This document shows, in pieces, positions 1 to 10,025 of a DNA stretch of 35,121 bases. The stretch is from an uncultured Pelagibacteraceae bacterium. Its GTDB lineage: Bacteria; Pseudomonadota; Alphaproteobacteria; Pelagibacterales; Pelagibacteraceae. Each line of letters begins with the position of its first letter. The stretch's first letter is position 1. Position numbers and translations under genes: made by a program. The notes under the pieces are model-generated. The model did not search any database. It was given only the letters and a program-made list of their open reading frames with translations, and was not told where the DNA came from. The stretch is from NCBI GenBank assembly GCA_902596915.1, contig CACJVQ010000011.1, positions 1 to 35,121 on the forward strand, read 5' to 3'.

Positions 1-824
1 AATTTCATTGGAGAATAAACACTGCATTCATACTAGTTATAGCACTTGGTTTTGTTGGGTATTTTATGAAAGAAAATTTGAAAAAATATTTGGCATTATA
101 TTATGTTATTATTTATCCAGTAATTGCATATTTAGTTATTTACTATTTAATATCTGGTGGATCGTTTGGTCTACAATGGGTAGAGACTGGAGCATGGGGA
201 GGATTGTCACTTACTTTTATAGTTTCTTTTTTCTGTCTAATTTTTTGTTTCCCACTAGGTATGATTTTTGCACTAGGAAGAAGATCTAATCTTCCAGTAA
301 TAAAATATATATCAATTTGTTATATTGAATTTTGGAGAGGTGTTCCATTAATTACAGTATTATTTATGTCATCTGTAATGTTTCCAATGTTTCTTCCTGA
401 AGATTTTTTTATGGATAAACTGGTAAGAGTAATTATTGCGATTACATTGTTTGAAGCCGCTTATTGTGCAGAAGTTATTAGAGGTGGTTTGCAATCATTA
501 CCTAGAGGTCAATACGATGCAGCAAAATCTTTAGGAATGGGTTATTGGAAAATGCATATTTTTGTGATTTTACCACAAGCACTTAAATTAGTTATACCTG
601 GAATAGCAAATACATTTTTAGCATTAGTTAAAGATACACCTTTAATCTTTGTGGTTGGTTTAGCAGAATTAGCAGGAATGCTTGCATTAGCAAAAACAAA
701 TCCAAAATGGCTTGGCTTTGCTATGGAAGGATATATTTTTGCATCAATAATATTCTGGATTATATGCTATGCAATGAGTAAATATAGTTATAACTTAGAA
801 GCTAAATATAAAACTGAGAGATAA
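1..824 (+). CDS. aapM: General L-amino-acid ABC transporter permease AapM (5' end missing)
   Basis: Inner-membrane permease subunit of a broad-range amino-acid importer (AapJQMP type). The reading frame (codons starting at base 3) is open to the left edge and starts FHWRINTAFIL, so the gene begins outside the window. An ATG at 66 could be called as a start, but AapM proteins carry an extra N-terminal membrane region, so I read it as internal. The visible 273 residues hold several hydrophobic segments, the family stretch RRSNLPV...EFWRGVPLITVLFM, and the EAA-type loop that contacts the ATPase (EVIRGGLQSLPRGQYDAAKSLG). The ATPase gene follows after 3 bases, as in aap operons. The subfamily is firm from the motifs; substrate range is taken from the family, not seen. 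Confidence 0.9.
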   Translation, partial: FHWRINTAFILVIALGFVGYFMKENLKKYLALYYVIIYPVIAYLVIYYLISGGSFGLQWVETGAWGGLSLTFIVSFFCLIFCFPLGMIFALGRRSNLPVIKYISICYIEFWRGVPLITVLFMSSVMFPMFLPEDFFMDKLVRVIIAITLFEAAYCAEVIRGGLQSLPRGQYDAAKSLGMGYWKMHIFVILPQALKLVIPGIANTFLALVKDTPLIFVVGLAELAGMLALAKTNPKWLGFAMEGYIFASIIFWIICYAMSKYSYNLEAKYKTER

Positions 825-827
825 TAA

Positions 828-1562
828 ATGTCAGATCCGATTATAAAAATTCAAAATATGAATAAATGGTTTGGTGATTTTCAGGTTTTAAAAAATATTA
901 ATTTAGAAGTTGAAGCAAATAAGAAAATTGTAGTATGTGGACCGTCAGGTTCAGGCAAATCAACACTAATTAGATGTATCAACAGATTAGAAGAGCATCA
1001 AGAGGGTGATATAATCGTTGATGGCAATGAATTGTCAGAAAAAACAAAAGATATTGAAAAAATTAGAGCTGAAGTTGGAATGGTTTTTCAACAATTTAAT
1101 TTATTCCCGCATCTTTCAATATTGGATAATTGTACACTTGCACCTATTTGGGTAAAAAAAATGCCAAAAAAGGAAGCCCAAGAACTAGCATTGGACCAAC
1201 TAAAAAAAGTTCAAATAGATGATCAAGCAAATAAGTTTCCTGGACAACTTTCAGGAGGACAACAACAGCGTTGTGCTATCGCAAGAGCATTATGTATGCA
1301 ACCAAAAATTATGTTATTTGATGAACCAACATCAGCATTAGATCCAGAAATGATTAAAGAAGTACTTGATGCAATGGTAAGTCTTGCAAAAGGTGGAATG
1401 ACGATGATTGTTGTGACACATGAAATGGGTTTTGCTAAAGAAGTTGCCGATGAAGTCATTTTTATGGACGAGGGCATGATAATTGAGAAGGCTGATACAA
1501 AAGAATTCTTTGCTAACCCAAAGAGTGACAGAACAAAGCTTTTTTTAAGCCAAATTCTTTAA
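828..1562 (+). CDS. aapP: Amino-acid ABC transporter ATP-binding protein AapP
   Basis: Cytoplasmic ATPase that powers the amino-acid importer whose permease lies 3 bases upstream. The 244 residues are the usual length for polar amino-acid ATPases. Visible motifs: Walker [10 protein letters not shown] (residues 38-46), Q-loop in [11 protein letters not shown], signature LSGGQQQR, Walker [13 protein letters not shown] and the switch His in VVTHEMGFA. All catalytic residues are present, so it should be functional. It is the last gene of the operon; the following 145 bases contain no gene and no convincing terminator hairpin. Paralogous ATPases (GlnQ, HisP) look alike, so the aap assignment rests on the permease. 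Confidence 0.92.
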   Translation: MSDPIIKIQNMNKWFGDFQVLKNINLEVEANKKIVVCGPSGSGKSTLIRCINRLEEHQEGDIIVDGNELSEKTKDIEKIRAEVGMVFQQFNLFPHLSILDNCTLAPIWVKKMPKKEAQELALDQLKKVQIDDQANKFPGQLSGGQQQRCAIARALCMQPKIMLFDEPTSALDPEMIKEVLDAMVSLAKGGMTMIVVTHEMGFAKEVADEVIFMDEGMIIEKADTKEFFANPKSDRTKLFLSQIL

Positions 1563-1654
1563 AATAATTCTAAACATTAGTTAAAAAGTTACTTGACAGG
1601 TTTACAATAAGACAAAAAAACCAATTTTTTTAAAAATTATTTTACTTGCATAAA

Positions 1655-1683
1655 GTTTTCTATTTAGATTAACTCTCTATAAT
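1655..1683 (+). promoter_or_regulatory. Candidate promoter of the XRE regulator
   Basis: A perfect TATAAT lies at 1678-1683, about 25 bases before the start codon of the XRE gene. The -35 position about 17 bases upstream (near 1655-1660, GTTTTC) is poor. TTGACA at 1593-1598 has no matching -10. The gap 1563-1707 is otherwise AT-rich sequence with nothing recognisable. Confidence 0.35.
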
Positions 1684-1707
1684 ATTTTATTTAAAGAGGG
1701 GTCTTAA

Positions 1708-2079
1708 ATGGAAGAAAATTTTAACAAACATCTTGGCAATAAGCTAAAGCTAAGAAGATTAGCATTAGGTTTAACTCAAACTAAAGTCGCTAAAGCTATA
1801 AACGTAACATTTCAACAAATTCAAAAGTACGAAAAAGGAACTAATGGGGTAAGTTCAATTAGATTATTACAACTTTCTAATTATTTAAAAGTTCCAATAA
1901 ACTATTTTTTTGAAGATTTTTCAGAATATTTAGTAAATCTTGACAAATCAAAAGAGGGACATATGAATGTAAACTATAACTTCTTAGTTAAAGTTTATTC
2001 AGAGTTAACTCAGGATCAAAAAATTAAATTTGGAAAAAATTTACAAATTGCACAAATAAATATTAATAAAGCTGTTTAA
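1708..2079 (+). CDS. XRE-family helix-turn-helix transcriptional regulator
   Basis: Small (123 residues) DNA-binding protein of the Cro/CI type. The helix-turn-helix covers roughly residues 8-65: LGNKLKLRRLALGLTQTKVA followed by NVTFQQIQKYEKGTNGVSS, closely matching the alphaproteobacterial group with the TFQQ-QKYEKG signature, then VPINYFFEDF. The C-terminal 55 residues have no recognised domain. It stands alone between the amino-acid transporter and two tRNA genes on the other strand. It has a clear Shine-Dalgarno sequence (AGAGGGG at 1695-1701), which is uncommon in this window. Target genes cannot be read from the sequence. Related proteins in the group are often tied to development or stress; that is family context only. 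Confidence 0.85.
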   Translation: MEENFNKHLGNKLKLRRLALGLTQTKVAKAINVTFQQIQKYEKGTNGVSSIRLLQLSNYLKVPINYFFEDFSEYLVNLDKSKEGHMNVNYNFLVKVYSELTQDQKIKFGKNLQIAQININKAV

Positions 2080-2085
2080 TTGATT

Positions 2086-2161
2086 TGGCTCCTCGGGCAG
2101 GACTCGAACCTGCGACCAATTGATTAACAGTCAACTGCTCTACCAACTGAGCTACCGAGGA
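2086..2161 (-). tRNA. tRNA-Asn (anticodon GTT)
   Basis: On the minus strand the 76 bases fold as a full cloverleaf: acceptor TCCTCGG pairs with CCGAGGA, D-arm in AGCTCAGTTGGTAGAGC, anticodon loop CTGTTAA with GTT, T-arm with GGTTCGAGTCC, discriminator G and an encoded CCA (plus-strand TGG at 2086-2088). Anticodon GTT reads asparagine codons. It sits in tandem with tRNA-Cys, 50 bases apart, and both oppose the flanking protein genes. Confidence 0.97.
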
Positions 2162-2211
2162 ATATTTTTCTCACAACTTACTTTTTTTAAAACTTATCTC
2201 AATACTTTTTT

Positions 2212-2285
2212 TGGAGGCAACGCCCGGAATCGAACCGGGATACAAGGATTTGCAATCCTCTGCGTAACCATTCCGCCACGTTGCC
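2212..2285 (-). tRNA. tRNA-Cys (anticodon GCA)
   Basis: The minus-strand sequence is a 74-base cloverleaf: acceptor GGCAACG pairs with CGTTGCC, anticodon stem and loop GGATTGCAAATCC with GCA, T-arm GGTTCGATTCC, discriminator T and an encoded CCA (2212-2214). It lies upstream of tRNA-Asn on the minus strand, so the two may be co-transcribed. No clear promoter is seen just upstream (2286-2340). Confidence 0.97.
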
Positions 2286-2405
2286 ATCAAATACAAAAAT
2301 ATTTGTTAATCGATCTTTGTATAATTCATTTTGATCATTAGTCTATAAATTTAGCAATGATTTTCATTATTGTTTATTAATTTGATTAATTTATAAAACA
2401 AAACA

Positions 2406-5033
2406 ATGAGTTTTGATAAATATGAGCATATAAATGTAGAAAATAAAATCTACGATTATTGGGAAAAAAATCAGCTATTTAAACCTAAAGAAAATTCAAA
2501 AAAATTCTCAATTGTAATCCCTCCACCTAATGTAACAGGAAGCCTTCACATGGGGCATGCTTTAAATAACTCAATTCAAGATGTTTTAACAAGATTTCAT
2601 AGAATGAATAATTATGAAACTTTATGGCAGCCAGGAACTGATCATGCTGGTATAGCAACCCAAGCATTAGTTGAAAAAAAACTTGCAAAAGAAGGAGTTA
2701 AAAAAAATGATTTAGGTAGAGAAAAATTTATTGAAAAAGTATGGGAATGGAAAAACCAGTATGGCGATATAATAATAAACCAACTTAAAAAACTTGGATG
2801 TTCTTGTGATTGGTCCCGTAATGCTTTTACAATGGATGAAAATTTATCTAAGTCAGTGATAAAAGTATTTGTTGATCTTTATAATAAAAAATTAATCTAC
2901 AAAGCAAAAAAACTTGTAAATTGGGATGTTGTTTTAAAAACAGCAATATCTGATTTAGAAGTTGATCAACGTGAAGTAAATTCTCAACTTTATTATATAA
3001 ATTATCCTATAGAGGGATCAGATAAATTTATAACAATTGCAACAACTAGACCGGAGACTATGTTGGGAGATACTGCAATAGCAGTTAATCCTAAAGACGA
3101 TAGGTTTAAAGATATTGTTGGAAAGTTAGTTACAATACCTTTAGCCAATAGAAAAATAAAAATAATAGCAGATGATTATGCAGATCCTGAACAAGGAACT
3201 GGTGCAGTTAAAATTACTCCAGCACATGATTTTAATGATTATGATGTAGGTATAAGAAACAAGTTAGAGGTAATTAATATATTTACTCCCGATGGAAAAA
3301 TAAATGACAATGCACCTGACCCATATAAAGGTTTAGATAGATTTGCTGCCAGAAAATTAATCTTAGAACATCTTGATGAAAGTAAATTTTTAGAAAAAAT
3401 AGAAAAGTTAGCAAACAAAGTTCCTTATGGTGATAGATCTAATTCTATTATTGAACCTTATTTAACAGAGCAATGGTTTGTTGATGCTAAAACTTTAGCC
3501 ATCAAAGCAAAAGAAGTAGTAAATAGTGGTAAGACTAAATTTTTTCCAGAAAATTGGTCTAAAACTTACTTTCAATGGATGGATAATATTGAACCTTGGT
3601 GCATTTCTCGTCAATTATGGTGGGGACATCAAATTCCAGCATGGTACGGACCTGATGGAAAAATATTTGTAGCTGAAAATGAAGACGAATGTAAAAAACA
3701 GGCAAAAGAATTCTATTCAAAAGAAGTGGAATTAAAAAGAGATGAAGATGTTTTAGATACATGGTTTTCATCAGGTCTATGGCCATTTGCGACTTTAGGT
3801 TGGCCAGAAAAAACACCAGAAGTTGAAAAATTTTATCCAACAAGTGTTCTTGTTACTGGTTTTGATATTATATTTTTCTGGGTTGCAAGAATGATCATGA
3901 TGGGAACCGAGTTTTTAAAAGAAGAGCCTTTTAAAAATATATACGTTCACGCACTTGTTAGAGATGAAAAGGGTCAAAAAATGTCTAAATCAAAGGGTAA
4001 TGTAATAGACCCTTTAGATCTTATCGAAAAATATAGTGCTGATGCCTTAAGATTTACTTTATTATCAATGGCATCACCTGGTCGTGATGTAAAATTGTCA
4101 GAAGATAGGGTTAAAGGTTATAGAAATTTCTTAAATAAAATTTGGAATGCTAATAATTTTTTAAGACAAAATGAATGTGATTTTAATGACATTAAAAAAC
4201 CTGAAAATCTTAAATTAACAATTAATAAGTGGATATTATCTGAACTTGTTAAAACTAAAAACGAGACAGAAAACAGTTTAAAAAACTATAGATTTGATGA
4301 AGCAGCGAAGAAAATTTATCAATTTGTATGGCATTCATTTTGTGACTGGTATTTAGAGTTGTCTAAAACTGTATTTAATTCTAATAATGAGGAGGAGATT
4401 AAAGAACTAAGACAAACATCATCCTATGTTTTTAGAGAAATTTTGATAATACTGCATCCTTTCATTCCATTTGTTACAGAGGAGATTTGGTTGAATAACA
4501 AGTTAGATAAAAATGGGGGTGAATTTTTAATGCATGCTAATTGGTTAGAAGGTGATTATCATGAAAAAAAATCTTATGATGAAATTAATAATATTATTAA
4601 TTTTATTACATCCATAAGATCATTTAAAAATGAATTAAATATCAGTCCAGGGTCATTTATTGAAATTTCAACAGCAAATACAAACAAAGAATATAAAAAT
4701 TTTTTATCTTCTAATGAAAATATAATGAAAAAAAATGGAAGAATTAAAAATTTTCATGAAAAAGATCTAGACAAACCTTCTGCAAGTATTGTTATTAACG
4801 GAGAGCTATTCAAATTATATTTTGACCAAGATGTTGATTTAAATATGATAAAATCAACTTTAGAAAAGAAAATTACAAAAATTAATGAAGAAATGAAAAA
4901 AATAGATATTAGATTATCAAATAAATCCTTTATGGATCGCGCACCACAAAATATAGTAGAGCAAGAGAAAAGCAACTTTGCTAATCTTGAAAAAGATGTT
5001 AAAAAAATAGAATTAACTCTTAAAGGTTTATAA
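2406..5033 (+). CDS. valS: Valyl-tRNA synthetase
   Basis: Charges tRNA-Val with valine in the cytoplasm. It has 875 residues, a normal bacterial size. Class I signatures: HMGH at 48-51 within [16 protein letters not shown], and KMSKS at 525-529. The editing domain contains [15 protein letters not shown] and [19 protein letters not shown]. The zinc-free [17 protein letters not shown] stretch, the anticodon-binding helices and a C-terminal coiled coil (about 815-875, [14 protein letters not shown]) are all present. The next gene, ilvD, starts at the last base of its stop codon (TAATG), so the two are probably translationally coupled; both concern branched-chain amino acids. A TATAAA at 2392-2397, only 8 bases before the ATG, could give an almost leaderless transcript; another TATAAT lies at 2320-2325. 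Confidence 0.98.
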   Translation: MSFDKYEHINVENKIYDYWEKNQLFKPKENSKKFSIVIPPPNVTGSLHMGHALNNSIQDVLTRFHRMNNYETLWQPGTDHAGIATQALVEKKLAKEGVKKNDLGREKFIEKVWEWKNQYGDIIINQLKKLGCSCDWSRNAFTMDENLSKSVIKVFVDLYNKKLIYKAKKLVNWDVVLKTAISDLEVDQREVNSQLYYINYPIEGSDKFITIATTRPETMLGDTAIAVNPKDDRFKDIVGKLVTIPLANRKIKIIADDYADPEQGTGAVKITPAHDFNDYDVGIRNKLEVINIFTPDGKINDNAPDPYKGLDRFAARKLILEHLDESKFLEKIEKLANKVPYGDRSNSIIEPYLTEQWFVDAKTLAIKAKEVVNSGKTKFFPENWSKTYFQWMDNIEPWCISRQLWWGHQIPAWYGPDGKIFVAENEDECKKQAKEFYSKEVELKRDEDVLDTWFSSGLWPFATLGWPEKTPEVEKFYPTSVLVTGFDIIFFWVARMIMMGTEFLKEEPFKNIYVHALVRDEKGQKMSKSKGNVIDPLDLIEKYSADALRFTLLSMASPGRDVKLSEDRVKGYRNFLNKIWNANNFLRQNECDFNDIKKPENLKLTINKWILSELVKTKNETENSLKNYRFDEAAKKIYQFVWHSFCDWYLELSKTVFNSNNEEEIKELRQTSSYVFREILIILHPFIPFVTEEIWLNNKLDKNGGEFLMHANWLEGDYHEKKSYDEINNIINFITSIRSFKNELNISPGSFIEISTANTNKEYKNFLSSNENIMKKNGRIKNFHEKDLDKPSASIVINGELFKLYFDQDVDLNMIKSTLEKKITKINEEMKKIDIRLSNKSFMDRAPQNIVEQEKSNFANLEKDVKKIELTLKGL

Positions 5034-6751
5034 TGAAAAAATTTAATAAGAAAAAATTACCAAGTAGACATACGACAATAGGTGCAGATAAAGCCCCTCA
5101 AAGATCATTTTATTACGCAATGGATTTAACCGAAAAAGATGTAGCAAAACCATTTGTTGGCGTTGTTTCAACATGGAATGAGGCCGCTCCTTGTAACATA
5201 AATTTAATGAAACAAGCTCAATCTGTTAAAAAAGGTGTTCAAGCAACTGGAGGAACGCCAAGAGAATTTTGTACAATTACTGTAACAGATGGTATCGCAA
5301 TGGGTCATGAGGGAATGAAATCGTCTTTAATTTCAAGAGATGTAATTGCAGACTCAACAGAATTAACAGTTAGAGGTCATTGTTATGATGCATTAGTTGG
5401 ATTAGCTGGATGTGATAAATCTTTACCAGGTTTAATGATGGCCATGGTTAGACTAAATGTTCCAAGTGTTTTTATTTATGGTGGTTCTATTTTACCAGGT
5501 AGATTTGAAGGTAAAGATGTAACTGTTGTTGATGTATTTGAAGGTGTTGGAAAATATACTTCAAAAAAAATGACTGCTCATGCTTTAAGAAAATTAGAAT
5601 TAAAAGCATGTCCAAGTGCAGGAGCTTGTGGTGGTCAATTTACTGCTAATACAATGGCATGTGTTTCTGAAGCAATAGGATTAGCTTTACCATTCTCAGC
5701 AGGGACACCCGCGCCTTATGCTGAAAGAAATAAGTATGCAGTTGATAGTGGAAAAGCTGTCATGAATTTATTAGCAAAAAATATTAGACCAAGAGATATT
5801 GTAACAAGAAAATCTTTAGAAAATGCAGCTACCATTGTTGCAGCAACTGGAGGATCTACAAATGCAGGATTGCACTTACCAGCTATCGCAAATGAAATTG
5901 GAATTAAATTTGATTTAATGGATGTTGCAAAAATTTTTAAAAGAACTCCTTATCTTGCAGATTTAAAACCAGGTGGAAAATATGTTGCAAAAGATATGTG
6001 GGAAGCAGGTGGAGTTCCAATGTTATTAAAAACTCTAATGGATGGTGGTTACATTCACGGAGACTGTTTGACAGTTACAGGTAAAACAATGAGAGAAAAT
6101 TTAAAAAATGTTAAATTTAGAACTAATCAAAAAGTAATGAGATCTTATAAAAATCCTATTTCTCCAACAGGAGGCGTTGTTGGATTAAAAGGAAATTTAG
6201 CTCCAGAAGGCGGAATTGTAAAAATAGCAGGTTTGAAAAAATTACAATTTACAGGAAGAGCTAGATGTTTTGATAATGAAGAAGCTGCGTATAAAGCAGT
6301 GATAAGTAGAAAGTATAAAGATGGAGATATTATAATTATTAGATATGAGGGACCAATAGGAGGTCCTGGAATGAGAGAAATGCTTCAAACAACTGCAGCA
6401 ATATACGGTCAAGGAAAAGGGGAGAAAGTAGCACTTATAACAGATGGTAGGTTCTCTGGGGCTACCAGAGGCTTTTGTATTGGTCATGTGGGCCCTGAGG
6501 CCTCCGTAGGCGGTCCTATAGCCCTTTTAAGGAATGGGGATATCATCGATATAGATGCTAAAAAGGGCACTATTAACGTAAGGCTTACAAAGAAGGAATT
6601 AAGTGCAAGACGTAAAAAATGGAAACCAAGAAAGATGAATTTTGGTAATGGTACTTTATGGAAATATGCACAAACAGTTGGACCAGCATATAAAGGTGCA
6701 CCAACGCATCCAGGTGGTAAAAACGAGGTTAGAACGTACGCTGATATTTAA
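5033..6751 (+). CDS. ilvD: Dihydroxy-acid dehydratase
   Basis: Iron-sulfur enzyme of isoleucine and valine synthesis that dehydrates 2,3-dihydroxy acids to 2-keto acids. It has 572 residues. Candidate cluster cysteines are Cys54 (APCN), Cys127 (GCDKSLPG) and Cys199 ([14 protein letters not shown]); the last motif and the shorter length resemble the oxygen-tolerant [2Fe-2S] group rather than the roughly 616-residue E. coli type. The C-terminal active-site part contains [11 protein letters not shown] and HVGPEA. It overlaps valS by one base and the next gene by one base. Codon use changes sharply near 6450-6540, where G/C-ending codons and AGG/GGG replace the usual AGA/GGA (see findings), while the protein motif stays intact. 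IlvD/Edd relatives include sugar-acid dehydratases, but IlvD is the best reading. Confidence 0.95.
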   Translation: MKKFNKKKLPSRHTTIGADKAPQRSFYYAMDLTEKDVAKPFVGVVSTWNEAAPCNINLMKQAQSVKKGVQATGGTPREFCTITVTDGIAMGHEGMKSSLISRDVIADSTELTVRGHCYDALVGLAGCDKSLPGLMMAMVRLNVPSVFIYGGSILPGRFEGKDVTVVDVFEGVGKYTSKKMTAHALRKLELKACPSAGACGGQFTANTMACVSEAIGLALPFSAGTPAPYAERNKYAVDSGKAVMNLLAKNIRPRDIVTRKSLENAATIVAATGGSTNAGLHLPAIANEIGIKFDLMDVAKIFKRTPYLADLKPGGKYVAKDMWEAGGVPMLLKTLMDGGYIHGDCLTVTGKTMRENLKNVKFRTNQKVMRSYKNPISPTGGVVGLKGNLAPEGGIVKIAGLKKLQFTGRARCFDNEEAAYKAVISRKYKDGDIIIIRYEGPIGGPGMREMLQTTAAIYGQGKGEKVALITDGRFSGATRGFCIGHVGPEASVGGPIALLRNGDIIDIDAKKGTINVRLTKKELSARRKKWKPRKMNFGNGTLWKYAQTVGPAYKGAPTHPGGKNEVRTYADI

Positions 6752-7953
6752 TGAAAATTAGACCTGTAATACTTTGTGGTGGCGCAGGAACAAGACTTTG
6801 GCCAGATAAAAAAAAACATCAAGCAAAACAATTTATTGATTTTGGGGGATGGAGTTTAATTCAAAAAACTTTAGAGAGAATAAATAAACCAATTTTTGAT
6901 TTTCCTATAATCAGCACAAATCTCAAATATTTAAAACATGTCAAATTAGCTTTAAAAAAAAGTAAAATTAAAAAGTTTAAAATAGTTTTAGAACCAGCAA
7001 AAAAAAATACTGCACCAGCAATACTAGCGTCCGCATTAATAAAAGATGTTCCATTAGATCAACCATTAATGTTTTTTGCAGCAGATCATCTAATTGAAAA
7101 ATCTAATATTTTAAATAAAGCCCTATTAAAAAATAAATCAAATTTAGATAATCAAAATTTATTTATTTTTGGAATAAAGCCTACAAGCCCATCAAGTGAA
7201 TATGGATATTTTTTAACTAAAAAAATTAAATCTATAAATAAAGTTACAAAATTTATTGAAAAACCAAAATTATCAAAAGCAAAAGAAGTAATTAAGAAAA
7301 AAGGTTATTGGAATTCTGGCATGTTTTATTTAAGAAAAGACTCAATAATCAATAACTTTAAAAAATATCAAAATAAGACTTATAAAAGTTGTGTAGAGGC
7401 CATTAAAAAAGGTAAATATAAAAATAATACCTATTACTTAAATAAAAAAGCTTTTGAAAAATCAATCGAGAAATCTTTTGATTATGCAATACTAGAGAAA
7501 ACAAATAAAATTAATGCTATTAAACTAGATATACCTTGGTCTGATCTTGGTAGTTGGAAAGAAATACTTAAGATATATGATAAAAATAAAAGAAAACACT
7601 TTAAGAAAAAGAATGTTTTTTATAGACCATGGGGGAGTTATTTAAATTTATTTGAGGGAAAAGAGTTTTTAATTAAAGAATTATCAGTAAAACCTAAAGG
7701 TATATTAAGTCTTCAAAAACATCATCACAGAGCAGAACATTGGTTGGTTACCAAAGGTAATCCACGAATAACTTTAAATAAAAATATCATTAATAAAAAA
7801 CCCAATGAACATATTTTCATTCCATTAGGAGCAATTCATAGAATACAAAATCCTGGAAAAAAACCTGTAAAAATTATGGAAGCCCAAGTAGGTTCTATAC
7901 TTAAAGAAACTGATATTGTTAGATATCAAGACATTTATGGTAGAGTTAAATAA
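6751..7953 (+). CDS. manC: Mannose-1-phosphate guanylyltransferase / mannose-6-phosphate isomerase-like protein
   Basis: Likely makes GDP-mannose for surface polysaccharide. The N-terminal nucleotidyltransferase domain starts VILCGGAGTRLWP (7-18) and has KQF, EPAKKNTAPAI, FAADHLI, FIEKP and YWNSGMF, with PWSDLGSW near residue 275. The C-terminal cupin domain carries QKHHHRAEHW and IPLGAIHRIQNPG, matching the isomerase part of type II bifunctional enzymes. At 400 residues it is shorter than the usual 470 or so; the loop after the glycine-rich motif reads KKKHQAKQF rather than the common SR-x-x-x-PKQF. It is joined to ilvD by TAATG and is not next to other polysaccharide genes here. Whether both activities are retained cannot be judged from sequence alone. 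Confidence 0.88.
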   Translation: MKIRPVILCGGAGTRLWPDKKKHQAKQFIDFGGWSLIQKTLERINKPIFDFPIISTNLKYLKHVKLALKKSKIKKFKIVLEPAKKNTAPAILASALIKDVPLDQPLMFFAADHLIEKSNILNKALLKNKSNLDNQNLFIFGIKPTSPSSEYGYFLTKKIKSINKVTKFIEKPKLSKAKEVIKKKGYWNSGMFYLRKDSIINNFKKYQNKTYKSCVEAIKKGKYKNNTYYLNKKAFEKSIEKSFDYAILEKTNKINAIKLDIPWSDLGSWKEILKIYDKNKRKHFKKKNVFYRPWGSYLNLFEGKEFLIKELSVKPKGILSLQKHHHRAEHWLVTKGNPRITLNKNIINKKPNEHIFIPLGAIHRIQNPGKKPVKIMEAQVGSILKETDIVRYQDIYGRVK

Positions 7954-7963
7954 TTAACTCTTA

Positions 7964-8803
7964 ATGGATAATACTGTTTTCATATTAGTTCTTATAGCAG
8001 CTATTACACATGCTACATGGAATGGAATGGTTAAGAAACATTCTGATAAAGTTATAGCTTTATCTGGAGTAATTTTAGGTCGTCTACCATTAGCTTTAAC
8101 AGCAATAATAATCTTACCTTTACCTACATATGAGAGTATGCCTTATTTAATTGTAAGCATTATTATTCACCAAGCATATCAATGGTATCTTTTAAGTGCA
8201 TATGAACTAGGAGATTTAACAAAGGTTTATCCGATTGCACGTGGAACTGGACCTTTGGTTGCAACTATAATTTCAATTTTATTTTTAGGTTTGGTGCTTG
8301 ATAATTTTATTATTCTTTCAATTTTAATTATTTGTTTAGGAATAATTTTTTTAAGCTTATTTGATAAATCCAAAAAAAAATCAAAAATAATCCAATATTC
8401 ACTATTAACTGGTTTATGGATCGGATTGTATTCTGTGATAGATGGTTATGGCGCAAGGGTAAGTTTGTCAGCTATTTCCTTTATTAGCTGGGTGTTTGTT
8501 ATAAATGCATTACTGCACACATTTGTAATGCGTTTAAAAGATGAGAAAAATATCATTCAAAGATTAACAAAATATGGAAAAAAGATATTTATATTCGGCG
8601 GTTCACTTGATTACTTCACCTATATAACAGTAGTATGGGCGTTTACTAAAGCACCAATACCAATTGTTGGCGCATTAAGAGAAACGAGTATTTTATTTTC
8701 TATTTTAATTGGATATTTCTTTTTAAAAGAACAAATATCATCAAAAAAAATTATATCTATTTTTTTAATAGTTCTTGGAGTAATTGGAATAAAATTATTT
8801 TAA
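7964..8803 (+). CDS. EamA/DMT-family permease
   Basis: A 279-residue integral membrane protein with about ten hydrophobic segments in two EamA-type halves. Family features are an early AAITHATWNGMVKK, the end of the first half YPIARGTGPLVATIIS...LGLVL, and the end of the second half GALRETSILFSILIGYFFLKEQ. Such proteins export or import small metabolites; the substrate cannot be predicted. It starts 10 bases after manC and is the last gene of the plus-strand run, before a hairpin and a converging gene. Confidence 0.85.
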   Translation: MDNTVFILVLIAAITHATWNGMVKKHSDKVIALSGVILGRLPLALTAIIILPLPTYESMPYLIVSIIIHQAYQWYLLSAYELGDLTKVYPIARGTGPLVATIISILFLGLVLDNFIILSILIICLGIIFLSLFDKSKKKSKIIQYSLLTGLWIGLYSVIDGYGARVSLSAISFISWVFVINALLHTFVMRLKDEKNIIQRLTKYGKKIFIFGGSLDYFTYITVVWAFTKAPIPIVGALRETSILFSILIGYFFLKEQISSKKIISIFLIVLGVIGIKLF

Positions 8804-8896
8804 TAATCTTAAAACATTAAAAGAGTATCAAAGTCATAATACAGAATGTATTAAAATAAACTTGAAATAAGTATGATATTATTTTTTTAAGTGAAT

Positions 8897-8926
8897 ATGG
8901 TCTTACTAACTAATTAGCAAGACCAT
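8897..8926. terminator. Hairpin between converging genes
   Basis: Inverted repeat ATGGTCTT ... AAGACCAT with a further CTAA/TTAG pairing and one mismatch, enclosing a 4-base loop. It lies in the 132-base gap between two converging genes, so it may end or protect both transcripts. Neither side has a proper T-run directly after the stem, so it is not a textbook intrinsic terminator. The rest of 8804-8935 is AT-rich with nothing recognisable. Confidence 0.5.
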
Positions 8927-8935
8927 GTAAAAAAT

Positions 8936-9901
8936 TTAAAACCAATTATTTGGAATAATAATGTAATGAATAGATAATACAATTCCAACAGATACACTTA
9001 ATCCAAAGATCATTTTAAGAAAATCTTTTCCAATTAGTGGAAAAACATAACCAAATTTATATTCTTTGTTCATTGTTGCTATGGCTAATTCTCTTCCACA
9101 TAATAATCCTACAAATACCCAAGTTGTTGACATTGGTAGATCATTTAACTCTTTAAAATAAAATAAAACAGCCGCATAAATTATATTAATAATGGTAGCT
9201 GATCTTGCATATCTTGTTCCTGTTTTTTCAAGAACCACTTTCTGAATTGGACCACCTTGAATGTAGAAAATATAAAACAATAAGGCAGTAAAATACCCCA
9301 TTACAATTAAGAGCAATGTTATATCTAATTGTCTTGGAAGATATACGGCAATATTTGCTACATCGTGAGATAACCAAACCCACCATAACCAACCAGATGT
9401 TATCCAAACAGAATTTCTCCAAAACCCAACCCATTTTTCATCTACTTCATCAAATTTTTCATTGATAAATTTAGATACAGCTATCCAGGCTATGTAAGCA
9501 ACCGTTGCTGCTAATCCATAACCAACCACACTTTTCAATAGCATTTTTTCAAGCACAACTGTTGAAGCAAATGCTGAAAGAACTAAGAAAGTAGTAGATA
9601 CTGGTATTCCAATTCTTGTTAATAATAAAAGTATTGCAGGAGCTACTGCATGATACCATTGAATTTCTTGATAAGGTATTCTAGTTAATCTTCCATAAGA
9701 AATATCACCATCATACGCATACCATCCCCATGCTAATGCAAAAATCATTACAGCTGATGCACATCCTGCAAGAGTATACCATTTAAACCACTTCTTTTTT
9801 GAAGCAATAAATGTTCCTAGTGTTTGAATTGAGTCGTTAGCGATTACGCTATAACCAGCAAGGGCAAAGCCTATGATGGTATAAATTAAAGTCATTTCCA
9901 T
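8936..9901 (-). CDS. Divergent PiT-like inorganic ion permease
   Basis: A 321-residue membrane protein with about eight to ten hydrophobic segments and an internal duplication. The first half has VIANDSIQTLGTF then GIPVSTTFLVLSAFA; the second has WLSHDVANIAVYLPR then LPMSTTWVFVGLLCGRELA. Paired ND/DVAN and STT motifs are the hallmark of the PiT phosphate transporter fold, so I read it as a remote member; the exact ion is not known. A sodium-coupled phosphate (or arsenate-like oxyanion) role fits the arsenate reductase cluster upstream, but that is inference. The start ATG at 9901 is set by a strong Shine-Dalgarno AAAGGAG 8 bases upstream; a second ATG two codons later is possible. It has a long, gene-free leader with its own candidate promoter. 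Confidence 0.62.
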   Translation of the reverse strand: MEMTLIYTIIGFALAGYSVIANDSIQTLGTFIASKKKWFKWYTLAGCASAVMIFALAWGWYAYDGDISYGRLTRIPYQEIQWYHAVAPAILLLLTRIGIPVSTTFLVLSAFASTVVLEKMLLKSVVGYGLAATVAYIAWIAVSKFINEKFDEVDEKWVGFWRNSVWITSGWLWWVWLSHDVANIAVYLPRQLDITLLLIVMGYFTALLFYIFYIQGGPIQKVVLEKTGTRYARSATIINIIYAAVLFYFKELNDLPMSTTWVFVGLLCGRELAIATMNKEYKFGYVFPLIGKDFLKMIFGLSVSVGIVLSIHYIIIPNNWF

Positions 9902-10025
9902 TTTTTTTCTCCTTTATATTATTGTTTTCGGTTTCATCGATTCATGACTTAGGATCTATGTAAACTGTGAAGGAAAGATTTACTATCTTTAATTTTATTT
10001 TTATTGAGAATTTTTACGAGGATTC

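Noticed and set aside
8..289. Open frame of 93 codons at the left edge.
   Set aside because: Overlaps the AapM frame, which shows clear family motifs; the alternative is rich in Cys, Phe and Trp without any pattern.
1563..1707. Terminator or small RNA after aapP.
   Set aside because: A/T runs are present, but I could find no GC-containing stem followed by a T-run.
2120..2341. Open plus-strand frame of 73 codons.
   Set aside because: It runs across both tRNA genes on the other strand and has no recognisable protein features.
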